Positions 26,571 to 41,570 of a stretch of 64,000 nt of DNA are shown in pieces. Each line of letters begins with the position of its first letter. Position 1 is the first letter of the stretch. The position numbers and the translations under genes are program-made. This DNA is from Papaver somniferum (taxonomy: Eukaryota > Streptophyta > Magnoliopsida > Ranunculales > Papaveraceae), in assembly GCF_003573695.1 (NCBI RefSeq), contig NC_039367.1, positions 31,582,442-31,646,441 on the forward strand. Reading direction: 5' to 3'. The notes below the pieces were generated by a model. It searched no databases and had not been told where the DNA came from. It was given only the letters and a program-made list of their open reading frames with translations.

Positions 26571-29500
26571 ATAATTTTTTTTTGTAAAGTCCCGAATGTA
26601 CGATGGCCCAAAAATCAGAATTTAGGAAAACTGATATTTTTCAAATTTTGTACTTGAAAGAATCGGAAGTAAACACAACACCCGAACTTCCGAATATGGG
26701 TTGTCTAACCTTCTATATTGGCCCTTGGAACCACCTAAATCCATGGCATGGTTTGTTTTGAACTTGTAATATTCGGAGGATAATGTTTTTTTGTAAAGTC
26801 CCGAATGTACGATGGCCCAAAAATCAGAATTTGGGAAAAACTGATATTTTTCAAATTTTGTACTTGAAAGAATCGGAAGTAAACACAACACCCGAACTTC
26901 CGAATATGGGTTGTCTAACCTTCTATATTGGCCCTTGAAACCACCTAAAGTCATGGCATGGTTTGTTTTGAACTTTTAATATTCGGAGGATAATGTTTTT
27001 TTGTAAAGTCCCGAATGTACGATGGCCCAAAAATCAGAATTTGGGAAAAACTGATACTTTTCAAATTTTGAACTTGAAAGAATCGGAAGTAAACACAACA
27101 CCCGAACTTCCGAATATGGGTTGTCTAAACTTCTATATTGGCCCTTGGAACCACCTAAATCCATGGCATGGTTTGTTTTGAACTTTTAATATTCGGAGGA
27201 TAATGTTTTTTTGTAAAGTCCCGAATGTACGATGGCCCAAAAATCAGAATTTGGGAAAAACTGATACTTTTCAAATTTTGAACTTGAAAGAATCGGAAGT
27301 AAACACAACACCCGAACTTCCGAATATGGGTTGTCTAAACTTCTATATTGGCCCTTGGAACCACCTAGAGCCATGGCTTGGTTTGTTTTGAACTTGTAAT
27401 ATTCGGAGGATAATGTTTTTTTGTAAAGTCCCGAATGTACGATGGCCCAAAAATCAGAATTTGGGAAAACTGATATTTTTCAAATTTTGTACTTGAAAGA
27501 ATCGGAAGTAAACACAACACCCGAACTTACGAATATGGGTTGTCCAACCTTTTATATTGGCCCTTGGAACCACCTAGAGCCATGGCATGGTTTGTTTTGA
27601 ACTTGTAATATTCGTAGGATAATGTTTTTTTGTAAAGTCCCGAATGTACGATGACCTAAAAATCAGAATTTGGGAAAAACTGATATTATTCAAATTTTGT
27701 ACTTGAAAGAATCGGAAGTAAACACAACACCTGAACTTCCGAATATGGGTTGTCTAACCTTCTATATTGGACCTTGAAACCACCTAAAGTCATGGCATGG
27801 TTTGTTTTGAACTTTTAATATTCGGAGGATAATGTTTTTTTGTAAAGTCCCGAATGTACGATGGCCCAAAAATCAGAATTTGGGAAAAACTGATACTTTT
27901 CAAATTTTAAACTTGAAAGAATCGGAAGTAAACACAACACCCGAACTTCCGAATATGGGTTGTCTAAACTTCTATATTGGCCCTTGGAACCACCTAGAGC
28001 CATGGCTTGGTTTGTTTTGAACTTGTAATATTCGGAGGATAATGTTTTTTTGTAAAGTCCCGAATGTTCGATGGCCCAAAAATCAGAATTTGGGAAAACT
28101 GATATTTTTCAAATTTTGTACTTGAAAGAATCGGAAGTAAACACAACACCCGAACTTCCGAATATGGGTTGTCCAACCTTTTATATTGGCCCTTGGAACC
28201 ACCTAGAGCCATGGCATGGTTTGTTTTGAACTTGTAATATTCGGAGGATAATGTTTTTTTGTAAAGTCCTGAATGTACGATGGCCCAAAAATCAGAATTT
28301 GGGAAAAACTGATATTTTTCAAATTTTGAACTTGAAAGAATCGGAAGTAAACACAACACCCGAACTTCCGAATATGGGTTGTCTAACCTTCTATATTGGC
28401 CTTTGGAACCACCTAGAGCCATGGCATGGTTCGTTTTGAACTGGTAATATTCGGAGGATAATGTTTTTTTGTAAAGTCACGAATGTACGATGGCCTTAAA
28501 ATCAGAATTTTGTAAAAACTGATACTTTTCAAATTTTGAACTTGAAAGAATCGGAAGTAAACACAACACCCGAACTTCCGAATATGGGTTGTCTAACCTT
28601 CTATATTGGCCCTTGGAACCACCTAAATCCATGGCATGGTTTGTTTTGAACTTGTAATATTCGGAGGATAATGTTTTTTTGTAAAATCCCAAATGTACGA
28701 TGGCCCAAAAATCAGAATTTGGGAAAAACTGATATTTTTCAAATTTTGTACTTGAAAGAATCGGAAGTAAACACAACACCCGAACTTCCGAATATGGGTT
28801 GTCTAACCTTCTATATTGGCCCTTGAAACCACCTAAAGTCATGGCATGGTTTGTTTTGAACTTGTAATATTCGGAGGATAATGTTTTTTTGTAAAGTCCC
28901 GAATGTACGATGGCCCAAAAATCAGAATTTAGGAAAAACTGATACTTTTCAAATTTTGAACTTGAAAGAATCGGAAGTAAACACAACACCCGAACTTCCG
29001 AATATGGGTTGTCTTAACTTCTATATTGGACCTTGGAACCACCTAGAGCCATGGCTTGGTTTGTTTTGAACTTGTAATATTCGGAGGATAATGTTTTTTT
29101 GTAAAGTCCCGAATGTACGATGGCCCAAAAATCAGAATTTGGGAAAACTGATATTTTTCAAATTTTGTACTTGAAAGAATCGGAAGTAAACACAACACCC
29201 GAACTTCCGAATATGGGTTGTCTAACCTTCTATATTGGCCCTTGAAACCACCTAAAGCCATGGCATGGTTTGTTTTGAACTTGTAATTTTCGAATGATAA
29301 TGTTTTTTTGTAAAGTCCCGAATGTACGATGGCCCAAAAATCAGAATTTGGTAAAAACTGATACTTTTCAAATTTTAAACTTGAAAGAATCGGAAGTAAA
29401 CACAACACCCGAACTTCCGAATATGGGTTGTCTAACCTTCTACATTGGCCCTTGGAACCACCTAGGGTCATGGCATGGTTTGTTTTGAACTTGTAATATT

Positions 29501-30619
29501 CGGATGATAATGTTTTTTTGTAAAGACCCGAATGTACATGGCCCAAAAATCATAATTTGGGAAAAATTAATATTTTTCAAATTTTGTACTTGAAAGAATC
29601 GGAAGTAAACACAACACCCGAACTTCCGAATATGGGTTGTCTAACCTTCTATATTGGCCCTTGGAACCACCTAAATCCATGACATGGTTTGTTTTGAACT
29701 TGTAATATTCGGAGGATAATGTTTTTTTGTAAAGTCCCGAATGTACGATGGCCCAAAAATCAGAATTTGGGAAAAACTGATATTTTTCAAATTTTGTACT
29801 TGAAAGAATCGGAGGTAAACACAACACCCGAACTTCCGAATATGGGTTGTCTAACCTTCTATATTTGCCCTTGAAACCACCTAAAGTCATGGCATGGTTT
29901 GTTTTGAACTTGTAATATTCGGAGGATAATGTTTTTTTTAAAGTCCCGAATGTACGATGGCCCAAAAATCAGAATTTGGGAAAACCTGATATTTTTCAAA
30001 TTTTGAACTTGAAAGAATCGGAAGTAAACACAACACCCGAACTTCCGAATATGGGTTGTCTAAACTTCTATATTGGCCCTTGGAACCACCTAGAGCCATG
30101 GCATGGTTTGTTTTGAACTTGTAATATTCGGAGGATAATTTTTTTTTGTAAAGTCCCGAATGTACGATGGCCCAAAAATCAGAATTTAGGAAAACTGATA
30201 TTTTTCAAATTTTGTACTTGAAAGAATCGGAAGTAAACACAACACCCGAACTTCCGAATATGGGTTGTCTAACCTTCTATATTGGCCCTTGGAACCACCT
30301 AAATCCATGGCATGGTTTGTTTTGAACTTGTAATATTCGGAGGATAATGTTTTTTTTAAAGTCCCGAATGTACGATGGCCCAAAAATCAGAATTTGGGAA
30401 AACCTGATATTTTTCAAATTTTGAACTTGAAAGAATCGGAAGTAAACACAACACCCGAACTTCCGAATATGGGTTGTCTAAACTTCTATATTGGCCCTTG
30501 GAACCACCTAGAGCCATGGCATGGTTTGTTTTGAACTTGTAATATTCGGAGGATAATTTTTTTTTGTAAAGTCCCGAATGTACGATGGCCCAAAAATCAG
30601 AATTTGGGAAAAACTGATA

Positions 30620-31950
30620 CTTTTCAAATTTTGAACTTGAAATAATCGGAAGTTAACTTAGTTACCCAAACTTCCGAATATGGGTTGTCTAACCTTCTAT
30701 ATTGGCCCTTGGAACCACCTAGAGCCATGGCATGGTTTGTTTTGAACTTGTAATATTCGGAGGATAATGTTTTTTTGTAAAGTCCCGAATGTACGATGGC
30801 CCAAAAATCAGAATTTGGGAAAAACTGATACTTTTCAAATTTTAAACTTGAAATAATCGGAAGTTAACTTAGTTAACCAAACTTACGAATATGGGTTGTC
30901 TAACCTTCTATATTGGCCCTTGGAACCACCTAGAGCCATGGCATGGTTTGTTTTGAACTTGTAATATTCGGAGGATAATGTTTTTTTGTAAAGTCCCGAA
31001 TGTACGATGGCCCAAAAATCAGAATTTGGGAAAAACTGATACTTTTCAAATTTCAAATTTTGAACTTGAAATAATCGGAAGTTAACTTAGTTACCCAAAC
31101 TTCCGAATATGGGTTGTCTAACCTTCTATATTGGCCCTTGTAACCACCTAGAGCCATGGCATGGTTTGTTTTGAACTTGTAATATTCGAAGGATAATGTT
31201 TTTTTGTAAAGTCCCGAATGTACGATGGCCCAAAAATCAGAATTTGGGAAAAACTGATACTTTTCAAATTTTGAACTTGAAATAATCGGCAGTTAACTTA
31301 GTTACCCAAACTTCCGAATATGGGTTGTCTAACCTTCTATATTGGCCCTTGGAACCACCTAGAGCCATGGCATGGTTTGTTTTGAACTTGTAATATTCGG
31401 AGGATAATGTTTTTTTGTAAAGTCCCGAATGTACGATGGCCCAAAAATCAGAATTTGGGAAAAACTGATACTTTTCAAATTTTGAACTTGAAAGAATCGG
31501 AAGTAAACACAACACCCGAACTTCCGAATATGGGTTGTCTAAACTTCTATATTGGCCCTTGGAACCACCTAGAGCCATGGCATGGTTTGTTTTGAACTTG
31601 TAATATTCGGAGGATAATTTTTTTTTGTAAAGTCCCGAATGTACGATGGCCCAAAAATCAGAATTTGGGAAAAACTGATACTTTTCAAATTTTGAACTTG
31701 CAATAGTCGGAAGTAAACTTAGTTACCCAAACTTCCGAATATGGGTTGTCTAACCTTCTATATTGGCCCTTGGAACCACCTAGAGCCATGGCATGGTTTG
31801 TTTTGAACTTGTAATATTCTGAGGATAATTTTTTTTTGTAAAGTCACGAATGTAAGATGGCCCAAAAATCAGAACTTGGGAAAAACTGATACTTTTGAAA
31901 TTTTGAACTTGCAATAGTCGGAAGTAAACTTAGTTACCCAAACTTCCGAA
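30620..31950 (+). repeat. Satellite subfamily with a replaced hairpin loop
   Basis: Several monomers carry TAACTTAGTTACCCAA, or a close variant, between the hairpin arms instead of the usual AAACACAACACCCGA. The flanking arms AATCGGAAGT and ACTTCCGAAT are mostly kept, though a few copies have a change in one arm. A further isolated copy occurs near 35050. One unit near 31050 also has a 10-bp duplication (CAAATTTCAAATTTTG). Confidence 0.8.
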
Positions 31951-33035
31951 TATGGGTTGTCTAACCTTCTATATTGGCCCTTGGAACCACCTAGAGCCAT
32001 GGCATGGTTTGTTTTGAACTTGTAATATTCGGAGGATAATTTTTTTTTGTAAAGTCCCGAATGTACGATGGCCCAAAAATCAGAATTTAGGAAAACTGAT
32101 ATTTTTCAAATTTTGTACTTGAAAGAATCGGAAGTAAACACAACACCCGAACTTCCGAATATGGGTTGTCTAACCTTCTATATTGGCCCTTGGAACCACC
32201 TAAATCCATGGCATGGTTTGTTTTGAACTTGTAATATTCGGAGGATAATGTTTTTTTTAAAGTCCCGAATGTACGATGGCCCAAAAATCAGAATTTGGGA
32301 AAACCTGATATTTTTCAAATTTTGAACTTGAAAGAATCGGAAGTAAACACAACACCCGAACTTCCGAATATGGGTTGTCTAAACTTCTATATTGGCCCTT
32401 GGAACCACCTAGAGCCATGGCATGGTTTGTTTTGAACTTGTAATATTCGGAGGATAATTTTTTTTTGTAAAGTCCCGAATGTACGATGGCCCAAAAATCA
32501 GAATTTAGGAAAACTGATATTTTTCAAATTTTGTACTTGAAAGAATCGGAAGTAAACACAACACCCGAACTTCCGAATATGGGTTGTCTAACCTTCTATA
32601 TTTGCCCTTGAAACCACCTAAAGTCATGGCATGGTTTGTTTTGAACTTGTAATATTCGGAGGATAATGTTTTTTTTAAAGTCCCGAATGTACGATGGCCC
32701 AAAAATCAGAATTTGGGAAAACCTGATATTTTTCAAATTTTGAACTTGAAAGAATCGGAAGTAAACACAACACCCGAACTTCCGAATATGGGTTGTCTAA
32801 ACTTCTATATTGGCCCTTGGAACCACCTAGAGCCATGGCATGGTTTGTTTTGAACTTGTAATATTCGGAGGATAATTTTTTTTTGTAAAGTCCCGAATGT
32901 ACGATGGCCCAAAAATCAGAATTTAGGAAAACTGATATTTTTCAAATTTTGTACTTGAAAGAATCGGAAGTAAACACAACACCCGAACTTCCGAATATGG
33001 GTTGTCTAACCTTCTATATTGGCCCTTGGAACCAC

Positions 33036-36000
33036 CTAAATCCATGGCATGGTTTGTTTTGAACTTGTAATTTTCGAATGATAATGTTTTTTTGTAAAGT
33101 CCAGAATGTACGATGGACCAAAAATCAGAATTTGGGAAAACTGATACTTTTCAAATTTTGAACTTGAAAGAATCGGAAGTAAACACAACACCCGAACTTC
33201 CGAATATGGGTTGTCTAACCTTCTATATTGGCCCTTGGAACCACCTAGGGTCATGGCATGGTTTGTTTTGAACTTGTAATATTCGGATGATAATGTTTTT
33301 TTGTAAAGACCCGAATGTACATGGCCCAAAAATCATAATTTGGGAAAAATTAATATTTTTCAAATTTTGTACTTGAAAGAATCGGAAGTAAACACAACAC
33401 CCGAACTTCCGAATATGGGTTGTCTAACCTTCTATATTGGCCCTTGGAACCACCTAAATCCATGACATGGTTTGTTTTGAACTTGTAATATTCGGAGGAT
33501 AATGTTTTTTTGTAAAGTCCCGAATGTACGATGGCCCAAAAATCAGAATTTGGGAAAAACTGATATTTTTCAAATTTTGTAGTTGAAAGAATCGGAAGTA
33601 AACACAACACCCGAACTTCCGAATATGGGTTGTCTAACCTTCTATATTTGCCCTTGAAACCACCTAAAGTCATGGCATGGTTTGTTTTGAACTTGTAATA
33701 TTCGGAGGATTATGTTTTTTTTAAAGTCCCGAATGTACGATGGCCCAAAAATCAGAATTTGGGAAAACCTGATATTTTTCAAATTTTGAACTTGAAAGAA
33801 TCGGAAGTAAACACAACACCCGAACTTCCGAATATGGGTTGTCTAAACTTCTATATTGGCCCTTGGAACCACCTAGAGCCATGGCATGGTTTGTTTTGAA
33901 CTTGTAATATTCGGAGGATAATTTTTTTTTGTAAAGTCCCGAATGTACGATGACCCAAAAATCAGAATTTAGGAAAACTGATATTTTTCAAATTTTGTAC
34001 TTGAAAGAATCGGAAGTAAACACAACACCCGAACTTCCGAATATGGGTTGTCTAACCTTCTATATTGGCCCTTGGAACCACCTAAATCCATGGCATGGTT
34101 TGTTTTGAACTTGTAATTTTCGAATGATAATGTTTTTTTGTAAAGTCCCGAATGTACGATGGACCAAAAATCAGAATTTGGGAAAACTGATACTTTTCAA
34201 ATTTTGAACTTGAAAGAATCGGAAGTAAACACAACACCCGAACTTCCGAATATGGGTTGTCTAACCTTATATATTGTCCCTTGGAACCACCTAAATCCAT
34301 GGCATGGTTTGTTTTGAACTTGTAATATTCGGAGGATAATGTTTTTTTGTAAAGTCCCGAATGTACGGTGGCCCAAAAATCAGAATTTGGGAAAAACTGA
34401 TACTTTTCAAGTTTTGAACTTGAAAGAATCGGAAGTAAACACAACACCCGAACTTCCGAATATGGGTTGTCTAAACTTCTATATTGGCCCTTGGAACCAC
34501 CTAGAGCCATGGCATGGTTTGTTTTGAACTTGTAATATTCGGAGGATAATTTTTTTTTGTAAAGTCCCGAATGTACGATGGCCCAAAAATCAGAATTTAG
34601 GAAAACTGATATTTTTCAAATTTTGTACTTGAAAGAATCGGAAGTAAACACAACACCCGAACTTCCGAATATGGGTTGTCTAACCTTCTATATTGGCCCT
34701 TGGAACCACCTAAATCCATGGCATGGTTTGTTTTGAACTTGTAATATTCGGAGGATAATGTTTTTTTTAAAGTCCCGAATGTACGATGGCCCAAAAATCA
34801 GAATTTGGGAAAACCTGATATTTTTCAAATTTTGAACTTGAAAGAATCGGAAGTAAACACAACACCCGAACTTCCGAATATGGGTTGTCTAAACTTCTAT
34901 ATTGGCCCTTGGAACCACCTAGAGCCATGGCATGGTTTGTTTTGAACTTGTAATATTCGGAGGATAATTTTTTTTTGTAAAGTCCCGAATGTACGATGGC
35001 CCAAAAATCAGAATTTGGGAAAAACTGATACTTTTCAAATTTTGAACTTGAAATAATCGGAAGTTAACTTAGTTACCCGAACTTCCGAATATGGGTTGTC
35101 TAACCTTCTATATTGGCCCTTGGAACCACCTAGAGCCATGGCATGGTTTGTTTTGAACTTGTAATATTCGGAGGATAATTTTTTTTTGTAAAGTCCCGAA
35201 TGTACGATGGCCCAAAAATCAGAATTTAGGAAAACTGATATTTTTCAAATTTTGTACTTGAAAGAATCGGAAGTAAACACAACACCCGAACTTCCGAATA
35301 TGGGTTGTCTAACCTTCTATATTGGCCCTTGGAACCACCTAAATCCATGGCATGGTTTGTTTTGAACTTGTAATTTTCGAATGATAATGTTTTTTTGTAA
35401 AGTCCAGAATGTACGATGGACCAAAAATCAGAATTTGGGAAAACTGATACTTTTCAAATTTTGAACTTGAAAGAATCGGAAGTAAACACAACACCCGAAC
35501 TTCCGAATATGGGTTGTCTAACCTTCTATATTGGCCCTTGGAACCACCTAGGGTCATGGCATGGTTTGTTTTGAACTTGTAATATTCGGATGATAATGTT
35601 TTTTTGTAAAGACCCGAATGTACATGGCCCAAAAATCATAATTTGGGAAAAATTAATATTTTTCAAATTTTGTACTTGAAAGAATCGGAAGTAAACACAA
35701 CACCCGAACTTCCGAATATGGGTTGTCTAACCTTCTATATTGGCCCTTGGAACCACCTAAATCCATGACATGGTTTGTTTTGAACTTGTAATATTCGGAG
35801 GATAATGTTTTTTTGTAAAGTCCCGAATGTACGATGGCCCAAAAATCAGAATTTGGGAAAAACTGATATTTTTCAAATTTTGTAGTTGAAAGAATCGGAA
35901 GTAAACACAACACCCGAACTTCCGAATATGGGTTGTCTAACCTTCTATATTTGCCCTTGAAACCACCTAAAGTCATGGCATGGTTTGTTTTGAACTTGTA

Positions 36001-39000
36001 ATATTCGGAGGATAATGTTTTTTTTAAAGTCCCGAATGTACGATGGCCCAAAAATCAGAATTTGGGAAAACCTGATATTTTTCAAATTTTGAACTTGAAA
36101 GAATCGGAAGTAAACACAACACCCGAACTTCCGAATATGGGTTGTCTAAACTTCTATATTGGCCCTTGGAACCACCTAGAGCCATGGCATGGTTTGTTTT
36201 GAACTTGTAATATTCGGAGGATAATTTTTTTTTGTAAAGTCCCGAATGTACGATGGCCCAAAAATCAGAATTTAGGAAAACTGATATTTTTCAAATTTTG
36301 TACTTGAAAGAATCGGAAGTAAACACAACACCCGAACTTCCGAATATGGGTTGTCTAACCTTCTATATTGGCCCTTGGAACCACCTAAATCCATGGCATG
36401 GTTTGTTTTGAACTTGTAATTTTCGAATGATAATGTTTTTTTGTAAAGTCCCGAATGTACGATGGACCAAAAATCAGAATTTGGGAAAACTGATACTTTT
36501 CAAATTTTGAACTTGAAAGAATCGGAAGTAAACACAACACCCGAACTTCCGAATATGGGTTGTCTAACCTTATATATTGGCCCTTGGAACCACCTAAATC
36601 CATGGCATGGTTTGTTTTGAACTTGTAATATTCGGAGGATAATGTTTTTTTGTAAAGTCCCGAATGTACGGTGGCCCAAAAATCAGAATTTGGGAAAAAC
36701 TGATACTTTTCAAGTTTTGAACTTGAAAGAATCGGAAGTAAACACAACACCCGAACTTCCGAATATGGGTTGTCTAAACTTCTATATTGGCCCTTGGAAC
36801 CACCTAGAGCCATGGCATGGTTTGTTTTGAACTTGTAATATTCGGAGGATAATTTTTTTTTGTAAAGTCCCGAATGTACGATGGCCCAAAAATCAGAATT
36901 TAGGAAAACTGATATTTTTCAAATTTTGTACTTGAAAGAATCGGAAGTAAACACAACACCCGAACTTCCGAATATGGGTTGTCTAACCTTCTATATTGGC
37001 CCTTGGAACCACCTAAATCCATGGCATGGTTTGTTTTGAACTTGTAATATTCGGAGGATAATGTTTTTTTTAAAGTCCCGAATGTACGATGGCCCAAAAA
37101 TCAGAATTTGGGAAAACCTGATATTTTTCAAATTTTGAACTTGAAAGAATCGGAAGTAAACACAACACCCGAACTTCCGAATATGGGTTGTCTAAACTTC
37201 TATATTGGCCCTTGGAACCACCTAGAGCCATGGCATGGTTTGTTTTGAACTTGTAATATTCGGAGGATAATTTTTTTTTGTAAAGTCCCGAATGTACGAT
37301 GGCCCAAAAATCAGAATTTGGGAAAAACTGATATTTTTCAAATTTTGTAGTTGAAAGAATCGGAAGTAAACACAACACCCGAACTTCCGAATATGGGTTG
37401 TCTAACCTTCTATATTTGCCCTTGAAACCACCTAAAGTCATGGCATGGTTTGTTTTGAACTTGTAATATTCGGAGGATAATGTTTTTTTTAAAGTCCCGA
37501 ATGTACGATGGCCCAAAAATCAGAATTTGGGAAAACCTGATATTTTTCAAATTTTGAACTTGAAAGAATCGGAAGTAAACACAACACCCGAACTTCCGAA
37601 TATGGGTTGTCTAAACTTCTATATTGGCCCTTGGAACCACCTAGAGCCATGGCATGGTTTGTTTTGAACTTGTAATATTCGGAGGATAATTTTTTTTTGT
37701 AAAGTCCCGAATGTACGATGGCCCAAAAATCAGAATTTAGGAAAACTGATATTTTTCAAATTTTGTACTTGAAAGAATCGGAAGTAAACACAACACCCGA
37801 ACTTCCGAATATGGGTTGTCTAACCTTCTATATTGGCCCTTGGAACCACCTAGAGCCATGACATGGTTTGTTTTGAACTGGTAATATTCGGAGGATAATG
37901 TTTTTTTGTAAAGTCCCGAATGTACGATGGCCCAAAAATCAGAATTTGGTAAAAACTGATACTTTTCAAATGTTGAACTTGAAAGAATCGGAAGTAAACA
38001 CAACACCCGAACTTCCGAATATGGGTTGTCTAACCTTCTATATTGGCCCTTGGAACCACTTAGAGCCATGGCATGGTTTGTTTTGAACTTGTAATATTCG
38101 GAGGATAATGTTTTTTGTTGTAAAGTCCCGAATGTACGATGGCCCAAAAATCAGAATTTGGGAAAACTGATACTTTTCAAATTTTGAACTTGAAAGAATT
38201 GGAAGTAAACACAACACCTGAACTTCCGAATATGGGTTGTCCAACTTTCTATATTGGCCCTTGGAACCACCTAGAGCCATGGTATGGTTTGTTTTGAACT
38301 GGTAATATTCGGAGGATAATGTTTTTTTGTAAAGTCCTGAATGTACGATGGCCCAAAAATCAGAATTTGGGAAAAAATGATACTTTTCAAATTTTGAACT
38401 TGAAAGAATCGGAAGTAAACACAACACCCGAACTTCCGAATATGGGTTGTCTAAACTTCTATATTGGCCCTTGGAACCACCTAGAGCCATGGTATGGTTT
38501 GTTTTGAACTTGTAATATTCGGAGGATAATGTTTTTTTGTAAAGTCCCGAATGTACGATGGCCCAAAAATCAGAATTTGGGAAAACTGATACTTTTGAAA
38601 TTTTGAACTTGAAAGAATCGGAAGTAAACATAACACCCGAACTTCCGAATATGGGTTGTCTAACCTTCTATATTGGCTTTTGGAACCACTTAGAGCCATG
38701 ACATGGTTTGTTTTGAACTTGTAATATTCGGAGGATAATGTTTTTTTTGTAAAGTCCCGAATGTACGATGGCCCAAAAATCAGAATTTGGGAAAACTGAT
38801 ACTTTTCAAATTTTGAACTTGAAAGAATTGGAAGTAAACACAACACCTGAACTTCCGAATATGGGTTGTCCAACTTTCTATATTGGCCCTTGGAACCACC
38901 TAGAGCCATGGTATGGTTTGTTTTGAACTGGTAATATTCGGAGGATAATGTTTTTTTGTAAAGTCCTGAATGTACGATGGCCCAAAAATCAGAATTTGGG

Positions 39001-41570
39001 AAAAAAATGATACTTTTCAAATTTTGAACTTGAAAGAATCGGAAGTAAACACAACACCCGAACTTCCGAATATGGGTTGTCTAACCTTCTATATTGGCCC
39101 TTGGAACCACCTAAATCCATGACATGGTTTGTTTTGAACTTGTAATATTCGGAGGATAATGTTTTTTTGTAAAGTCCCGAATGTACGATGGCCCAAAAAT
39201 CAGAATTTGGGAAAAACTGATATTTTTCAAATTTTGTAGTTGAAAGAATCGGAAGTAAACACAACACCCGAACTTCCGAATATGGGTTGTCTAACCTTCT
39301 ATATTTGCCCTTGAAACCACCTAAAGTCATGGCATGGTTTGTTTTGAACTTGTAATATTCGGAGGATAATGTTTTTTTTAAAGTCCCGAATGTACGATGG
39401 CCCAAAAATCAGAATTTGGGAAAACCTGATATTTTTCAAATTTTGAACTTGAAAGAATCGGAAGTAAACACAACACCCGAACTTCCGAATATGGGTTGTC
39501 TAAACTTCTATATTGGCCCTTGGAACCACCTAGAGCCATGGCATGGTTTGTTTTGAACTTGTAATATTCGGAGGATAATTTTTTTTTGTAAAGTCCCGAA
39601 TGTACGATGGCCCAAAAATCAGAATTTAGGAAAACTGATATTTTTCAAATTTTGTACTTGAAAGAATCGGAAGTAAACACAACACCCGAACTTCCGAATA
39701 TGGGTTGTCTAACCTTCTATATTGGCCCTTGGAACCACCTAAATCCATGGCATGGTTTGTTTTGAACTTGTAATTTTCGAATGATAATGTTTTTTTGTAA
39801 AGTCCCGAATGTACGATGGACCAAAAATCAGAATTTGGGAAAACTGATACTTTTCAAATTTTGAACTTGAAAGAATCGGAAGTAAACACAACACCCGAAC
39901 TTCCGAATATGGGTTGTCTAACCTTATATATTGTCCCTTGGAACCACCTAAATCCATGGCATGGTTTGTTTTGAACTTGTAATATTCGGAGGATAATGTT
40001 TTTTTGTAAAGTCCCGAATGTACGGTGGCCCAAAAATCAGAATTTGGGAAAAACTGATACTTTTCAAGTTTTGAACTTGAAAGAATCGGAAGTAAACACA
40101 ACACCCGAACTTCCGAATATGGGTTGTCTAAACTTCTATATTGGCCCTTGGAACCACCTAGAGCCATGGCATGGTTTGTTTTGAACTTGTAATATTCGGA
40201 GGATAATTTTTTTTTGTAAAGTCCCGAATGTACGATGGCCCAAAAATCAGAATTTAGGAAAACTGATATTTTTCAAATTTTGTACTTGAAAGAATCGGAA
40301 GTAAACACAACACCCGAACTTCCGAATATGGGTTGTCTAACCTTCTATATTGGCCCTTGGAACCACCTAGAGCTATGACATGGTTTGTTTTGAACTGGTA
40401 ATATTCGGAGGATAATGTTTTTTTGTAAAGTCCCGAATGTACGATGGCCCAAAAATCAGAATTTGGTAAAAACTGATACTTTTCAAATGTTGAACTTGAA
40501 AGAATCGGAAGTAAACACAACACCCGAACTTCCGAATATGGGTTGTCTAACCTTCTATATTGGCCCTTGGAACCACTTAGAGCCATGGCATGGTTTGTTT
40601 TGAACTTGTAATATTCGGAGGATAATGTTTTTTGTTGTAAAGTCCCGAATGTACGATGGCCCAAAAATCAGAATTTGGGAAAACTGATATTTTTCAAATT
40701 TTGAACTTGAAAGAATCGGAAGTAAACACAACACCCGAACTTCTGAATATGGGTTGTCTAAACTTTTATTTTGGCCCTTGGAACCACCTAGAACCATGGC
40801 ATGGTTTGTTTTGAACTTGTAATATTGGGAGGATAATGTTTTTTTGTAAAGTCACGAATGTACGATAACCCAAAAATCAAAATTTGGGAAAACTGATACT
40901 TTTCAAATTTTGAACTTGAAAGAATCGGAAGTGAGCACAACACCCGAACTTCCGAATATGGGTTGTCTAACCTTCTATATTGGCCCTTGGAACCACCTAG
41001 AGCCATGGCATGGTTTGTTTTGAACTTGTAATATTCGAAGGATAATGTTTTTTTGTAAAGTCCCGAATGTACGATGGGCCAAAAATCAGAATTTGGGAAA
41101 ACTGATACTTTTCAAATTTTGAACTTGAAAGAATTGGAAGTAAACACAACACCTGAACTTCCGAATATGGGTTGTCCAACTTTCTATATTGGCCCTTGGA
41201 ACCACCTAGAGCCATGGTATGGTTTGTTTTGAACTGGTAATATTCGGAGGATAATGTTTTTTTGTAAAGTCCTGAATGTACGATGGCCCAAAAATCAGAA
41301 TTTGGGAAAAAATGATACTTTTCAAATTTTGAACTTGAAAGAATCGGAAGTAAACACAACACCCGAACTTCCGAATATGGGTTGTCTAAACTTCTATATT
41401 GGCCCTTGGAACCACCTAGAGCCATGGTATGGTTTGTTTTGAACTTGTAATATTCGGAGGATAATGTTTTTTTGTAAAGTCCCGAATGTACGATGGCCCA
41501 AAAATCAGAATTTGGGAAAACTGATACTTTTGAAATTTTGAACTTGAAAGAATCGGAAGTAAACATAACA
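33036..41570 (+). repeat. Third group of higher-order repeats with mixed periods
   Basis: Blocks recur with offsets of 2,303 bp (33036-35030 against 35339-37340; 11 units), 3,354 bp (35653-36830 against 39007-40184; 16 units), 2,517 bp (37737-38147 against 40254-40664; 12 units) and 2,935 bp (38165-38631 against 41100-41566; 14 units). All are whole-number multiples of the monomer, as expected from repeated unequal exchange or block duplication. Confidence 0.75.
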
